NCBI RefSeq assembly: GCF_013868155.1
Contig: NZ_JACEOG010000001.1
Coordinates: 682,001 to 746,000 of the forward strand
Length of the DNA: 64,000 nt
Source of the DNA: Aeromicrobium phoceense
GTDB taxonomy: Bacteria; Actinomycetota; Actinomycetes; Propionibacteriales; Nocardioidaceae
Direction: 5' to 3'
This document shows positions 26,344-34,215 of this stretch, piece after piece; within the stretch, counting starts at the first letter, position 1, and each line of letters begins with the position of its first letter. Below the pieces are notes generated by a model that was not told the DNA's origin, made no database searches, and worked only from the letters and a program-made list of their open reading frames with translations. The position numbers and the translations under genes were made by a program.

Positions 26344-27456
26344 TCAGCCGCGGCGCTTCATGTAGGCCGTGAACGCGGCGTACAGCGGGCGGTTCAGCGG
26401 CAGGTCCCACTCGCCGAGGTACTCCACGGCCTCGCCACCGGTGCCGACCTTGAACTGCAGCAGGCCCACGTGGGAGTCGTCGGTGTCGAGGGTGTCGGTG
26501 ATGCCGCGCAGGTCGTAGACCTCGGCACCTCCGGCGATCGCGTCGCGCATCATCTGCCACTGCACCGCGTTCGAGCCGCGGACCTCGCGCTTCGCGGTGG
26601 TGGAGGCGCCGTAGGAGTACCAGGCGTGGGTGCCGACCTGCACGAGCGTGGTGGCGGCGACGAGGTCGCCCTCGTGGCGGGCCAGGTAGAGGCGCAGTCG
26701 TTGCGGATCCTCGGCCGTCATCGCGTCCCACATGGTCTGGAAGTACGAGAGCGGCCGCGGCGTGAAGTGGTCGCGCTCCGCGGTCTCGACGTAGACGCGG
26801 TGGAACTCGGCGAGGTCGTCGCGGGTGCCCACGGTGACCTCGACGCCCTGCTTGGCGGCCTTGCGGATGTTGCGGCGCCAGAGCTGGTTCATGCCGGCCA
26901 GGACGTCGTCCTCGGTGCGACCGGCGAGCGGCACCTGGAAGTTGTACTTGGGCTGGCCGGCGGAGAAGCCGCCCTCGGCCGCCTGCTCGCGCCACCCGAG
27001 CGAACGGAGCTGCTGGGCCACGGCGAGCGCCGTGTCGTCGGTGTGGTCGGCCGGGACGTCGCCGAGCCGGCTCAGGACGTCGTCGGCGAGGGCGGCCTTG
27101 AGGGTGGCGGCCTCCCAGCGACGGGTCACCAGGGCCGGTCCCATGCGGATGCCGAATGCCCCGTTGGCCTTGAGGTGGGCGCTCATCGCGTCGAGCGCCT
27201 CGGGCACGTCGCGGCTCCAGTCGAGCACGGGGCCCTCGGGCAGGTAGGCCAGGTAGCGCTTCAGCTTCGGCACCTGCCGGTACAGCACGAGACCGGCGCC
27301 GACGAGCTCGTCGCCGCGGAACCAGCCGATCGACTCGCCCCGCCACTCGGACTTCACCGCCGCCCACGCGGGGGTCTGCAGGAAACTCGCCGAACCGCGC
27401 GAGGCGACGAACGCCAGGTGCTGTTCGGCTTCGATGGTCCGTACGTGCAGGGTCAC
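26344..27456 (-). CDS. FemX/FemAB family peptidoglycan-bridge aminoacyltransferase
   Basis: The 370-residue protein has two GNAT-like halves of the Fem type (N-terminal SFLQTPAWAAVKSEW; C-terminal NIRKAAKQGVEV, RDHFTPRP, WYSYGAS, SNAVQWQMMRDAI, VGLLQFKVGTGGE). Fem proteins transfer an amino acid from aminoacyl-tRNA to the lipid II stem peptide. The GTG start is 6 bases after TAGCCT, a leaderless arrangement. The iron-box-like palindrome at 27482-27497 covers the expected -35 position. Confidence 0.9.
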   Translation of the reverse strand: MTLHVRTIEAEQHLAFVASRGSASFLQTPAWAAVKSEWRGESIGWFRGDELVGAGLVLYRQVPKLKRYLAYLPEGPVLDWSRDVPEALDAMSAHLKANGAFGIRMGPALVTRRWEAATLKAALADDVLSRLGDVPADHTDDTALAVAQQLRSLGWREQAAEGGFSAGQPKYNFQVPLAGRTEDDVLAGMNQLWRRNIRKAAKQGVEVTVGTRDDLAEFHRVYVETAERDHFTPRPLSYFQTMWDAMTAEDPQRLRLYLARHEGDLVAATTLVQVGTHAWYSYGASTTAKREVRGSNAVQWQMMRDAIAGGAEVYDLRGITDTLDTDDSHVGLLQFKVGTGGEAVEYLGEWDLPLNRPLYAAFTAYMKRRG

Positions 27457-27462
27457 GGCTCG

Positions 27463-27468
27463 AGGCTA
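27463..27468 (-). promoter_or_regulatory. Leaderless -10 (TAGCCT) of the femX-like gene
   Basis: TAGCCT on the minus strand, 6 bases before the GTG at 27456. A -35 placed 17 bases upstream would fall at 27486-27491, inside the palindrome. Confidence 0.5.
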
Positions 27469-27481
27469 TCCAACGATGTTT

Positions 27482-27497
27482 GTTAGGCTGGCCTAAC
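27482..27497. promoter_or_regulatory. DtxR/IdeR-like iron box
   Basis: GTTAGGCTGGCCTAAC is a 7-2-7 palindrome closely matching the core of the DtxR/IdeR box (TTAGGTTAGGCTAACCTAA). It stands 71 bases before the GTG of a siderophore-interacting protein gene, and its TAGGCT (27484-27489) could be that gene's -10. Iron-dependent repression is expected. Confidence 0.75.
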
Positions 27498-27568
27498 GCA
27501 GTACCCCGGACGTGCCTGGAGGCCGATCCGGGCCGGGCCGCCCGGCGGCCGAGCATCGGAGGATCCCA

Positions 27569-28459
27569 GTGAAGACCTTTGTCGCGACCGTCCTCGGTCG
27601 TCGCGTCCTGACCCCGCACCTCGTCTCGATCACCCTCGGGGACATCGACGAGTGGCAGTCCACCGGCATCCCGGACGAGTACGTGCGCCTGCTGCTGCCG
27701 CCGCGCCCCGACGCCCCGGTCGTCCTGCCCGAGATCGGCGAGGACTGGTCGGTCACCTACCCCGAGGGCGCCGAGGAGCTGGTGCCGCGGGTCTACACGA
27801 TCTCCGACCACCGCATCGTCGAGGGCCGGGTCCGCGTGGACGTCGACGTCGCCCTGCACGACCACGGGGTCGGGTCCGACTGGGCGCGCACGTGCGAGCC
27901 CGGCGACCGCGTCGGCCTGCTCGAGCCGCACGGCCTCTACCGCCCGCCGGCCGACGCCACCCAGCAGGTGTTCGTGTGCGACCTGACCGGCGTCCCGGCG
28001 CTCGCGCGGATCCTGCGCGGCCTCGCGCCCGGCGTCCGGGCCGACGTGCACGTGGTGGTCAAGGACGGGTCCGACGAGGTGCCGCTGCCCTCGACCGCCG
28101 ACGTGACGGTGCAGTGGCAGGTCGTCGAGAACGACCACGACATCCCCGACGCCCTCGAGGCCGCGCTGCGCGCGCGTGACCTGCCCGCCGATCCGACGGG
28201 TCGCTACGTCTGGCTCGCGGGCGAGGCCCGCGCCGGCCGTGCCGCCCGCAAGCTGCTGCGCCGCGACCTCGGCTGGCCGCAGGCCTCCTTCTACACGTGC
28301 GGCTACTGGCAGATCGACGCCGAGAAGTGGAACGCCCGCTACGAGAAGGTCGCCGAGCAGGTCCAGGCCAAGGCGATGGAGGCCTACCAGCGCGCCGGCG
28401 AGGACGAGGGCGCCTACCTCGACGAGCTCGACGACATCTACGAGTCCGTCGGCCTCTGA
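27569..28459 (+). CDS. Siderophore-interacting protein (FAD-dependent ferric reductase)
   Basis: The 296-residue SIP-family flavoprotein releases iron from imported siderophores by NAD(P)H-dependent reduction. It has the FAD_binding_9 N-terminal barrel with RVYTISDHR and a SIP C-terminal domain with YVWLAGEARAGRAARKLLRRDLGW and FYTCGYW. GTG at 27569 has GGAGG 6 bases upstream. The longer open frame from 27512 is not favoured. The iron box upstream fits the function. Confidence 0.93.
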   Translation: MKTFVATVLGRRVLTPHLVSITLGDIDEWQSTGIPDEYVRLLLPPRPDAPVVLPEIGEDWSVTYPEGAEELVPRVYTISDHRIVEGRVRVDVDVALHDHGVGSDWARTCEPGDRVGLLEPHGLYRPPADATQQVFVCDLTGVPALARILRGLAPGVRADVHVVVKDGSDEVPLPSTADVTVQWQVVENDHDIPDALEAALRARDLPADPTGRYVWLAGEARAGRAARKLLRRDLGWPQASFYTCGYWQIDAEKWNARYEKVAEQVQAKAMEAYQRAGEDEGAYLDELDDIYESVGL

Positions 28460-28475
28460 CCGATTCCCCGGTCAG
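28456..28475. terminator. Hairpin spanning both stop codons of SIP and HNH genes
   Basis: CTGACCG (28456-28462) and CGGTCAG (28469-28475) form a 7-bp stem with a 6-base loop. The stem contains the stop codons of both convergent genes. It has no T-tract, so terminator strength is uncertain. Confidence 0.45.
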
Positions 28476-28906
28476 GCGACCCAGGACGTGGGCCGCGCCG
28501 GGGTGATGAGCAGTGGCATGCCGGCCTCGGCGGGGGTGCGGTTGCCCTTCTTGTGGTTGCAGCGCAGGCAGGCGGCCACGGCGTTCTCCCACGTGAGCCC
28601 GCCGCCGCGCGAGCGCGGGACGATGTGGTCGACGGTCTCGGCCGAGCCGCCGCAGTAGGCGCACCGGCGGTCGCGGGCCTTGATCGCGCTCTTGGTGCAC
28701 AGGTGGCTGCGCCGGTGCATCCAGCGCGCCACGACGTAGCGCACCAGGCGCAGGACCCGGGGCCGCGGGAACGGGCCGAACGAGTCGTCGGCCGCCTCCT
28801 CGATGACCGCCACCTCGCGCACCAGCATCTTGATGGCGTGGCGCAGGGACACGCGCTGCAGCGGTTCGTAGCTCGCGTTGAGCACCAAGACGTCACCTGC
28901 GGTCAT
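28472..28906 (-). CDS. HNH endonuclease
   Basis: The 144-residue HNH nuclease has zinc cysteines CAYC (82-85) and CLRC (113-116), the catalytic DH pair in TVDHIVPRSRGG (93-94), the Asn in WENAV, and NHKKGNRTP. It belongs to the small stand-alone actinobacterial HNH family found beside housekeeping genes; its biological role is unclear. It is not near mobile DNA and lacks an evident toxin/antitoxin partner. Confidence 0.9.
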   Translation of the reverse strand: MTAGDVLVLNASYEPLQRVSLRHAIKMLVREVAVIEEAADDSFGPFPRPRVLRLVRYVVARWMHRRSHLCTKSAIKARDRRCAYCGGSAETVDHIVPRSRGGGLTWENAVAACLRCNHKKGNRTPAEAGMPLLITPARPTSWVA

Positions 28907-28997
28907 GGGCGCGCCCCTTTCCGCTACGAAGCGTAACCGCGCGAGAGGCCTTTTCGGGAGCGCCGGCGGCCGAAACGTGCAAGTGACAATCCGCCCC

Positions 28998-29003
28998 TAA
29001 GGT
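28998..29003 (+). promoter_or_regulatory. Leaderless -10 (TAAGGT) of the ATP-grasp cassette
   Basis: TAAGGT lies 7 bases before GTG 29011, which makes that codon, rather than GTG 29002, the likely start. Confidence 0.5.
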
Positions 29004-29010
29004 GGAGTCC

Positions 29011-30540
29011 GTGACCCAGGCGCAACTGTTCGAGGGATACGGACCCGTCGCGGGCTTTGACGAGATGTACGGCGACGAGGGTCTGCGCGACCTCTACTCC
29101 TCCGTCCACGCGGCCTTCGGGAAGATGCCTCCCGAGGAGGTCCGCCAGCGCGCCGACGGGCTCGCGTCGTCCTACCTCGAGCAGGGCATCACCTTCGGCG
29201 TGGCCGGCGAGGAGCGTCCGTTCCCGCTCGACATCGTTCCCCGCATCATCGAGGCCGACGCGTGGGACGAGGTCGAGGCCGGCGTCAAGCAGCGCGTCAA
29301 GGCGCTCGAGGCGTTCCTGGCCGACGCGTACGGCGCGGGCGAGCTGTTCCGCGACGGCGTGGTGCCGCGCGAGACCGTCGTCACCTCGAGCCACTACCAC
29401 CGCGTCGTCGCCGGCATCGACCCCGCGAACGGCGTGCGCATCCACGTCTCGGGCATCGACCTGATCCGCGACGGCGCCGGCGACTTCCGCGTCCTGGAGG
29501 ACAACGCGCGCGTGCCGTCGGGCGTCTCCTACGTCATGACGAACCGACGCGCGATGTCGAGCGGCCTGCCCGAGGTCTTCGCCGACCACCGCATCCGCCC
29601 CGTGGCGCGCTACTCGCGCCAGTTGCTGTCGGCGCTGCGCGCCGCGGCGCCCGCGGGCGTGAGCGAGCCCACCGTCGTGGTGCTGACGCCGGGCGTCTAC
29701 AACTCGGCCTACTTCGAGCACACCCTCCTGGCACGCACGATGGGTGTCGAGCTCGTGGAGGGCCGCGACCTGGTCTGCCACGGCGGTCGCGTCATGATGC
29801 GCACCACCGACGGACTGGCGCCCGTCCACGTCATCTACCGCCGCATCGACGACGACTTCCTCGACCCGCTGGCCTTCCGCGCCGACTCGGCGCTCGGCGT
29901 CCCCGGCCTCATCAACGCCGCGCGGGCCGGCAACGTCACGATCGCGAACGCGGTCGGCAACGGCGTGGCCGACGACAAGCTGCTCTACACGTACGTGCCC
30001 GACCTGATCCGGTACTACCTCCACGAGGAGCCGATCCTGCGCAACGTCGACACGTGGCGCTGCGGCGACGACGAGCAGCGCGAGGAGGTCCTCGACCGGC
30101 TCCACGAGCTCGTGCTCAAGCCCGTCGACGGCTCCGGCGGCAAGGGTATCGTCATCGGTCCGGCGGCCACCAGCGAGGAGCTCGAGGAGCTGCGCGCCAA
30201 GGTGATCGCCGCGCCCCGCGACTGGATCGCCCAGCCGGTGATCTCGCTGTCCACCGTCCCCACGCTCGTCGAGGACGGGATCCGTCCCCGCCACGTCGAC
30301 CTGCGCCCGTTCGCGGTCAACGACGGCGATGACGTGTGGGTGCTGCCCGGCGGCCTCACCCGCGTCGCGCTGCCCGAGGGCGAGCTCATCGTGAACTCCA
30401 GCCGTGGTGGCGGCTCGAAGGACACGTGGGTGCTGGCCCGGCCCACCGAGCCGATCGAGGAGCCCGACGACGACCTCGACCCGGTCACCCAGACCCAGAC
30501 GATGGCGCCCATCAACGCGCCGCTGAGAGGTGAGGGCTGA
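29011..30540 (+). CDS. Circularly permuted ATP-grasp protein
   Basis: The 509-residue protein has the CP_ATPgrasp type 2 fold: SSHYHRVVAGIDPANG, RVLEDNARVPSGVSYV, the nucleotide-binding KPVDGSGGKGIVIGP and RHVDLRPFAVN. It heads a cassette with alpha-E and transglutaminase-like genes that comparative genomics has proposed to be an amide- or peptide-bond-forming system; no product is established. An in-frame GTG at 29002 would add three residues. The gene overlaps the next by one base (TGATG). Confidence 0.92.
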   Translation: MTQAQLFEGYGPVAGFDEMYGDEGLRDLYSSVHAAFGKMPPEEVRQRADGLASSYLEQGITFGVAGEERPFPLDIVPRIIEADAWDEVEAGVKQRVKALEAFLADAYGAGELFRDGVVPRETVVTSSHYHRVVAGIDPANGVRIHVSGIDLIRDGAGDFRVLEDNARVPSGVSYVMTNRRAMSSGLPEVFADHRIRPVARYSRQLLSALRAAAPAGVSEPTVVVLTPGVYNSAYFEHTLLARTMGVELVEGRDLVCHGGRVMMRTTDGLAPVHVIYRRIDDDFLDPLAFRADSALGVPGLINAARAGNVTIANAVGNGVADDKLLYTYVPDLIRYYLHEEPILRNVDTWRCGDDEQREEVLDRLHELVLKPVDGSGGKGIVIGPAATSEELEELRAKVIAAPRDWIAQPVISLSTVPTLVEDGIRPRHVDLRPFAVNDGDDVWVLPGGLTRVALPEGELIVNSSRGGGSKDTWVLARPTEPIEEPDDDLDPVTQTQTMAPINAPLRGEG

Positions 30541-31466
30541 TGCTCAGCCGGATCGGCGAGTCCCTCTTCTGGATCGGCCGCTACCTCGAGCGCGCCGACG
30601 ACACGGCGCGCCTGCTCGACGTGCAGATGCAGATGCTGGTCGAGGACCCCGCCATCGACGAGGTCACCAGCTGCCAGCAGCTCTTCGCGGTGATGGGCAT
30701 CGAGGGCTTCGAGGGCGTGCCGAACCGCTGGTCGATGCTCGACCTGCTCGCCTACGACCAGAAGTCATCGAGCTCGATCGCGTCGGTCATCGGGTCGATG
30801 CGTGAGGCCGCCCGCAGTGCCCGCGAGACGCTGTCCACCGACGTCTGGTCCGCGATCAACACCACGTGGCAGGGCGTCCCGGCGGCCACCTCGATGCGTC
30901 CGGCGGAGATGTTCAACTGGGTCCGCCGCCGCACCGCGATGATCGCCGGCACCGCCGACGACTCCATGCCGCGCGACCAGGGCTGGTACTTCTACGTGCT
31001 GGGCCGCAACATCGAGCGCACCGACATGACCGCGCGCCTGCTGTCCACCGCGGCCAGCGCCGGGGCGTCGGGCATCGCGTGGCAGAACACGCTGCGTGCG
31101 TGCGGCGGCTACGAGAGCTTCCTGCGGACGTACCGCGGCATCGAGCGCGACAGCGCCTCGGCCGAGTACCTGCTGCTCGACCGTTGGTTCCCCCGGTCGC
31201 TGATCTCCAGCCTGAGCGAGGCCGAGCGCGCCCTGACCCGGCTCGACGTCACCGGACGCCGCGCGGGCTTCTCCGACGAGGCTCTGCGCCTGCTCGGGCG
31301 GGCCCGCACCGAGATCGAGTACCGCCCGCTGAACGAGATCCTCGAGACCATGCCGGTCGAGATGGAGCGCCTGCAGCGCGCCTGCTCGGCCGCGAGCGAC
31401 GCGATCACCGCGCGCTACTTCGCCCAGGAGGACTGGCACAGCTGGAGAGGACGGGTGTCGCTGTGA
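30540..31466 (+). CDS. Alpha-E domain protein
   Basis: The 308-residue, all-helical protein of the alpha-E family begins MLSRIGESLFWIGRYLERADDT-like and is rich in Arg/Glu helices throughout. It always accompanies a permuted ATP-grasp and usually a transglutaminase, and its biochemical role is unknown. Its start overlaps the ATP-grasp stop by one base, and its stop overlaps the start of the next gene in GTGA. Normal length. Confidence 0.92.
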   Translation: MLSRIGESLFWIGRYLERADDTARLLDVQMQMLVEDPAIDEVTSCQQLFAVMGIEGFEGVPNRWSMLDLLAYDQKSSSSIASVIGSMREAARSARETLSTDVWSAINTTWQGVPAATSMRPAEMFNWVRRRTAMIAGTADDSMPRDQGWYFYVLGRNIERTDMTARLLSTAASAGASGIAWQNTLRACGGYESFLRTYRGIERDSASAEYLLLDRWFPRSLISSLSEAERALTRLDVTGRRAGFSDEALRLLGRARTEIEYRPLNEILETMPVEMERLQRACSAASDAITARYFAQEDWHSWRGRVSL

Positions 31467-32305
31467 GCTTGAGGATGAGGGTCCGCCATGCGACCACGTA
31501 CACGTACTCCGAGCCCACCGTGGCCTCCTACAGCGAGGCGCGGCTGACGCCGCAGACCACCGCCCACCAGTACGTGCGGCGCACGCGCCTGGAGATCGCG
31601 CCCACCGCGTGGTCGCAGGAGTACCGCGACTACTGGGGCGCCACCGTGACGGCGTTCGAGGTCACCGAGCCGCACGACGAGCTCACGGTCGTGGCCACCT
31701 CCGTGGTCGACACGGCCGACCCCGCCGAGCCCGGCGAGTCGATCGGCTGGGACGCCCTCGACCCGAACACCCTCGACCGCTACTGCGAGTTCGTGCACCA
31801 GCAGGACAAGGTGCGTCCCTCGTCGTCGCTCGTGACCGAGCTCGACGCGATCCGCGCCGACGCCCCCACCCCGGGCGCCTACGTCGAGCGGGTGGTGGAG
31901 CTGCTGCGCACCCGCGTCACGCGGCTCGTCGCCGCCACCCACGTCAGCGCCACCTCCGAGGAGGCGTGGGAGACCGGCCGGGGCGTCACGCACGACATCA
32001 CGCACATCGCGATCGGCGCCCTGCGCCACGTGAACATCCCGGCGCGCTTCGTGGCCGGCTACGTCCACCCCGAGGCCGACCCGCAGGTCGACGCCCCGGT
32101 CGCGGCCGAGCCGCACGCGTGGCTCGAGTGGTGGGACGGTCGCTGGGTGGGCTGGGACGTCACGAACGGCGAGGCCCCCGGCGAGCGCCATATCGTGGTC
32201 TCGCGCGGACGCGACTTCGACGACAACCCCAACCTGCGCGGCATCTACTCCACCGACGGCGAGGTCAGCACCACCGTCGAGGTCGAGATCACCCGCCTGG
32301 CCTGA
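31463..32305 (+). CDS. Transglutaminase-like protein lacking the catalytic cysteine
   Basis: The 280-residue protein has the bacterial transglutaminase N-terminal beta domain (MRVRHATTYTYSEPTVASYSEARLTP) and a transglutaminase core. The core normally reads GVCQDFAH; here it reads GVTHDITH, with Thr176 (codon ACG, 31988-31990) in place of the nucleophile Cys. The other triad members, His218 (EPHAWLEWWDGRW) and Asp232 (GWDVTNG), remain. The protein should not work as a Cys protease or transglutaminase unless another residue replaces it. Start GTG 31463 overlaps the alpha-E stop; ATG 31475 is the alternative. Confidence 0.88.
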   Translation: MSLRMRVRHATTYTYSEPTVASYSEARLTPQTTAHQYVRRTRLEIAPTAWSQEYRDYWGATVTAFEVTEPHDELTVVATSVVDTADPAEPGESIGWDALDPNTLDRYCEFVHQQDKVRPSSSLVTELDAIRADAPTPGAYVERVVELLRTRVTRLVAATHVSATSEEAWETGRGVTHDITHIAIGALRHVNIPARFVAGYVHPEADPQVDAPVAAEPHAWLEWWDGRWVGWDVTNGEAPGERHIVVSRGRDFDDNPNLRGIYSTDGEVSTTVEVEITRLA

Positions 32306-32333
32306 CCCGGTCGCCGGTGTCGTGGGTGCGCCC

Positions 32334-32339
32334 TACCGT
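32334..32339 (+). promoter_or_regulatory. Leaderless -10 (TACCGT) of the aldo/keto reductase gene
   Basis: TACCGT, 6 bases before the ATG at 32346. Confidence 0.5.
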
Positions 32340-32345
32340 GGACCC

Positions 32346-33419
32346 ATGAGCACCGACTGGACCCGCAACCGCGTTCCCGAGACGAACCGCCCCTGGCAGG
32401 CTGACGCCGATCGCTACCAAGGGCTGGAGTACCGCCGCGTGGGCCGGTCCGGGCTGCTGCTGCCGCCGATCAGCCTCGGGCTGTGGTGGAACTTCGGTGA
32501 CAACCGCACCTTCGACACGCAGCGCGAGGTGCTCCGCCACGCGTTCGACCTCGGCATCACGCACTTCGACCTCGCCAACAACTACGGCCCTCCGTACGGC
32601 TCGGCCGAGGAGAACTTCGGCCGGATGATGCGCGGCGACTTCGCTCCCTACCGCGACGAGCTGGTCATCTCCACCAAGGCCGGCTGGGACATGTGGCCCG
32701 GCCCCTACGGGTTCCTCGGCTCGCGCAAGTACCTGCTGTCCAGCCTCGACGCGTCACTCCAGCGGATGGGCCTGGACCACGTCGACATCTTCTACTCGCA
32801 CCGAGCCGACCCGGACACCCCCGTGGAGGAGACGGTCGGCGCGCTCGACACCGCCGTGCGCCAGGGCAAGGCGCTCTACGTGGGCATCTCGTCCTACTCG
32901 GCCGAGCGCACCCGCCGGGCCGCGGAGGTCGCGGCCGACCTCGGCACACCGCTGGTGATCCACCAGCCCGCCTACTCGATGGTGAACCGCTGGGTCGAGG
33001 ACGAGCTCCTCGACACCCTCAAGGACACCGGCATGGGATCGATCGCCTTCACGCCGCTGGCGCAGGGCCTGCTGACCGACCGCTACCTCGGCGACGAGCC
33101 GGTCGAGCGCTCCGGCGGGCGGTCGTCCTTCGACGACTCCGTGGTCGAGGCGAACCGCGACCGCCTGCGCGGGCTGGCCGACGTGGCCCGCGAGCGCGGG
33201 CAGTCCCTGGCCCAGCTCGCGATCGCGTGGGTGCTGCGTCCGGGAGCGGCCACCTCGGCCCTCATCGGCGCCTCCAGCACGAAGCAGCTCGACGAGAACG
33301 TCGCCGCCGCGGCCAACACCGACTTCACCACCGAGGAGCTCGAGCGGATCGACGAGCTGGCCGGACATGACGCCGACGCCCGGGTCGATCTGTGGGGTGG
33401 TTCGGCTCACATCGTGTAA
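32346..33419 (+). CDS. Aldo/keto reductase (glyceraldehyde-3-phosphate reductase type)
   Basis: The 357-residue NADPH-dependent reductase of the YghZ/Gpr subfamily has the catalytic Asp in THFDLANNYGPPYGSAEENFG, the Tyr of NNYG, Lys in VISTKAGWDMWPGPYG and His in FYSHRAD. The family reduces L-glyceraldehyde 3-phosphate and toxic aldehydes. It is a single gene with its own leaderless promoter. Confidence 0.92.
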   Translation: MSTDWTRNRVPETNRPWQADADRYQGLEYRRVGRSGLLLPPISLGLWWNFGDNRTFDTQREVLRHAFDLGITHFDLANNYGPPYGSAEENFGRMMRGDFAPYRDELVISTKAGWDMWPGPYGFLGSRKYLLSSLDASLQRMGLDHVDIFYSHRADPDTPVEETVGALDTAVRQGKALYVGISSYSAERTRRAAEVAADLGTPLVIHQPAYSMVNRWVEDELLDTLKDTGMGSIAFTPLAQGLLTDRYLGDEPVERSGGRSSFDDSVVEANRDRLRGLADVARERGQSLAQLAIAWVLRPGAATSALIGASSTKQLDENVAAAANTDFTTEELERIDELAGHDADARVDLWGGSAHIV

Positions 33420-33458
33420 CTCTGAGTGACCCCGTGCCGGAACTCAGGTTTTCTCGCC

Positions 33459-33464
33459 TAGGCT
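33459..33464 (+). promoter_or_regulatory. Leaderless -10 (TAGGCT) of the MacB-like ABC operon
   Basis: TAGGCT, 6 bases before the ATG at 33471. Confidence 0.5.
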
Positions 33465-33470
33465 CTGCCC

Positions 33471-34214
33471 ATGGAGAAGACCGTCGCGGCGCACGCGCAC
33501 GAGCTGACGAAGACCTACGGCAAGGGCGATGCGCAGGTCCGTGCGCTCGACGGAGTCTCACTGGAGATCTACGAGGGTGAGTTCACCGCCGTCATGGGTC
33601 CGTCGGGCTCGGGCAAGTCCACACTCATGCACTGCATGGCCGCGCTGGACACCCCCGACGGCGGCCGCGTGACGATCGGACCCACCACGCTGGCCAAGCT
33701 CGACGACAAGGCGCTCACCGTGATGCGGCGCGAGAAGATCGGCTTCGTCTTCCAGGCCTTCAACCTCGTGCCCACGCTGACGGCCGAGGAGAACATCCTG
33801 CTGCCGCTGTCGATCGCCGGCCGTAAGCCCGACGAGAAGTGGTACCGCAACGTCATCGACGCCGTCGGCCTCGCGGACCGCCTCAAGCACCGCCCCAACG
33901 AGATGTCGGGCGGCCAGCAGCAGCGCGTGGCCTGCGCCCGCGCGCTCGTCAGCCGGCCTTCGATCGTGTTCGCCGACGAGCCCACCGGCAACCTCGACTC
34001 CACGTCGGGCGCCGAGGTGCTCTCGTTCCTGCGCCGCAGCGTCGACGAGTTCGGCCAGACGATCGTCATGGTGACCCACGACCCCGTCGCGGCCAGCTAC
34101 ACCGACCGCGTGGTCTACCTCGCCGACGGCCGCGTGGTCTCCGAGCTGCGCCACCCCACGGCGGAGAAGGTGCTCGAGCGCATGAGCGTGGTGCAGCGCC
34201 GGATCGGCGCGTGA
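33471..34214 (+). CDS. ABC transporter ATP-binding protein (MacB/LolD type)
   Basis: The 247-residue ATPase has Walker A GPSGSGKST, the Q-loop VFQAFNLVP, signature MSGGQQQR, Walker B IVFADEPTGNLD and H-loop VTHDP, typical of the MacB/LolD/FtsE family. It pairs with the large FtsX-type permease two bases downstream. The pair likely exports or extracts an envelope-associated compound, peptide or lipid. Confidence 0.93.
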   Translation: MEKTVAAHAHELTKTYGKGDAQVRALDGVSLEIYEGEFTAVMGPSGSGKSTLMHCMAALDTPDGGRVTIGPTTLAKLDDKALTVMRREKIGFVFQAFNLVPTLTAEENILLPLSIAGRKPDEKWYRNVIDAVGLADRLKHRPNEMSGGQQQRVACARALVSRPSIVFADEPTGNLDSTSGAEVLSFLRRSVDEFGQTIVMVTHDPVAASYTDRVVYLADGRVVSELRHPTAEKVLERMSVVQRRIGA

Positions 34215-34215
34215 C

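Noticed and set aside
28472-28906. HNH nuclease as evidence for a homing element, phage or defence island
   Set aside because: No integrase, terminase, intron, restriction partner or compositional shift nearby; the small HNH family is common as a lone chromosomal gene.
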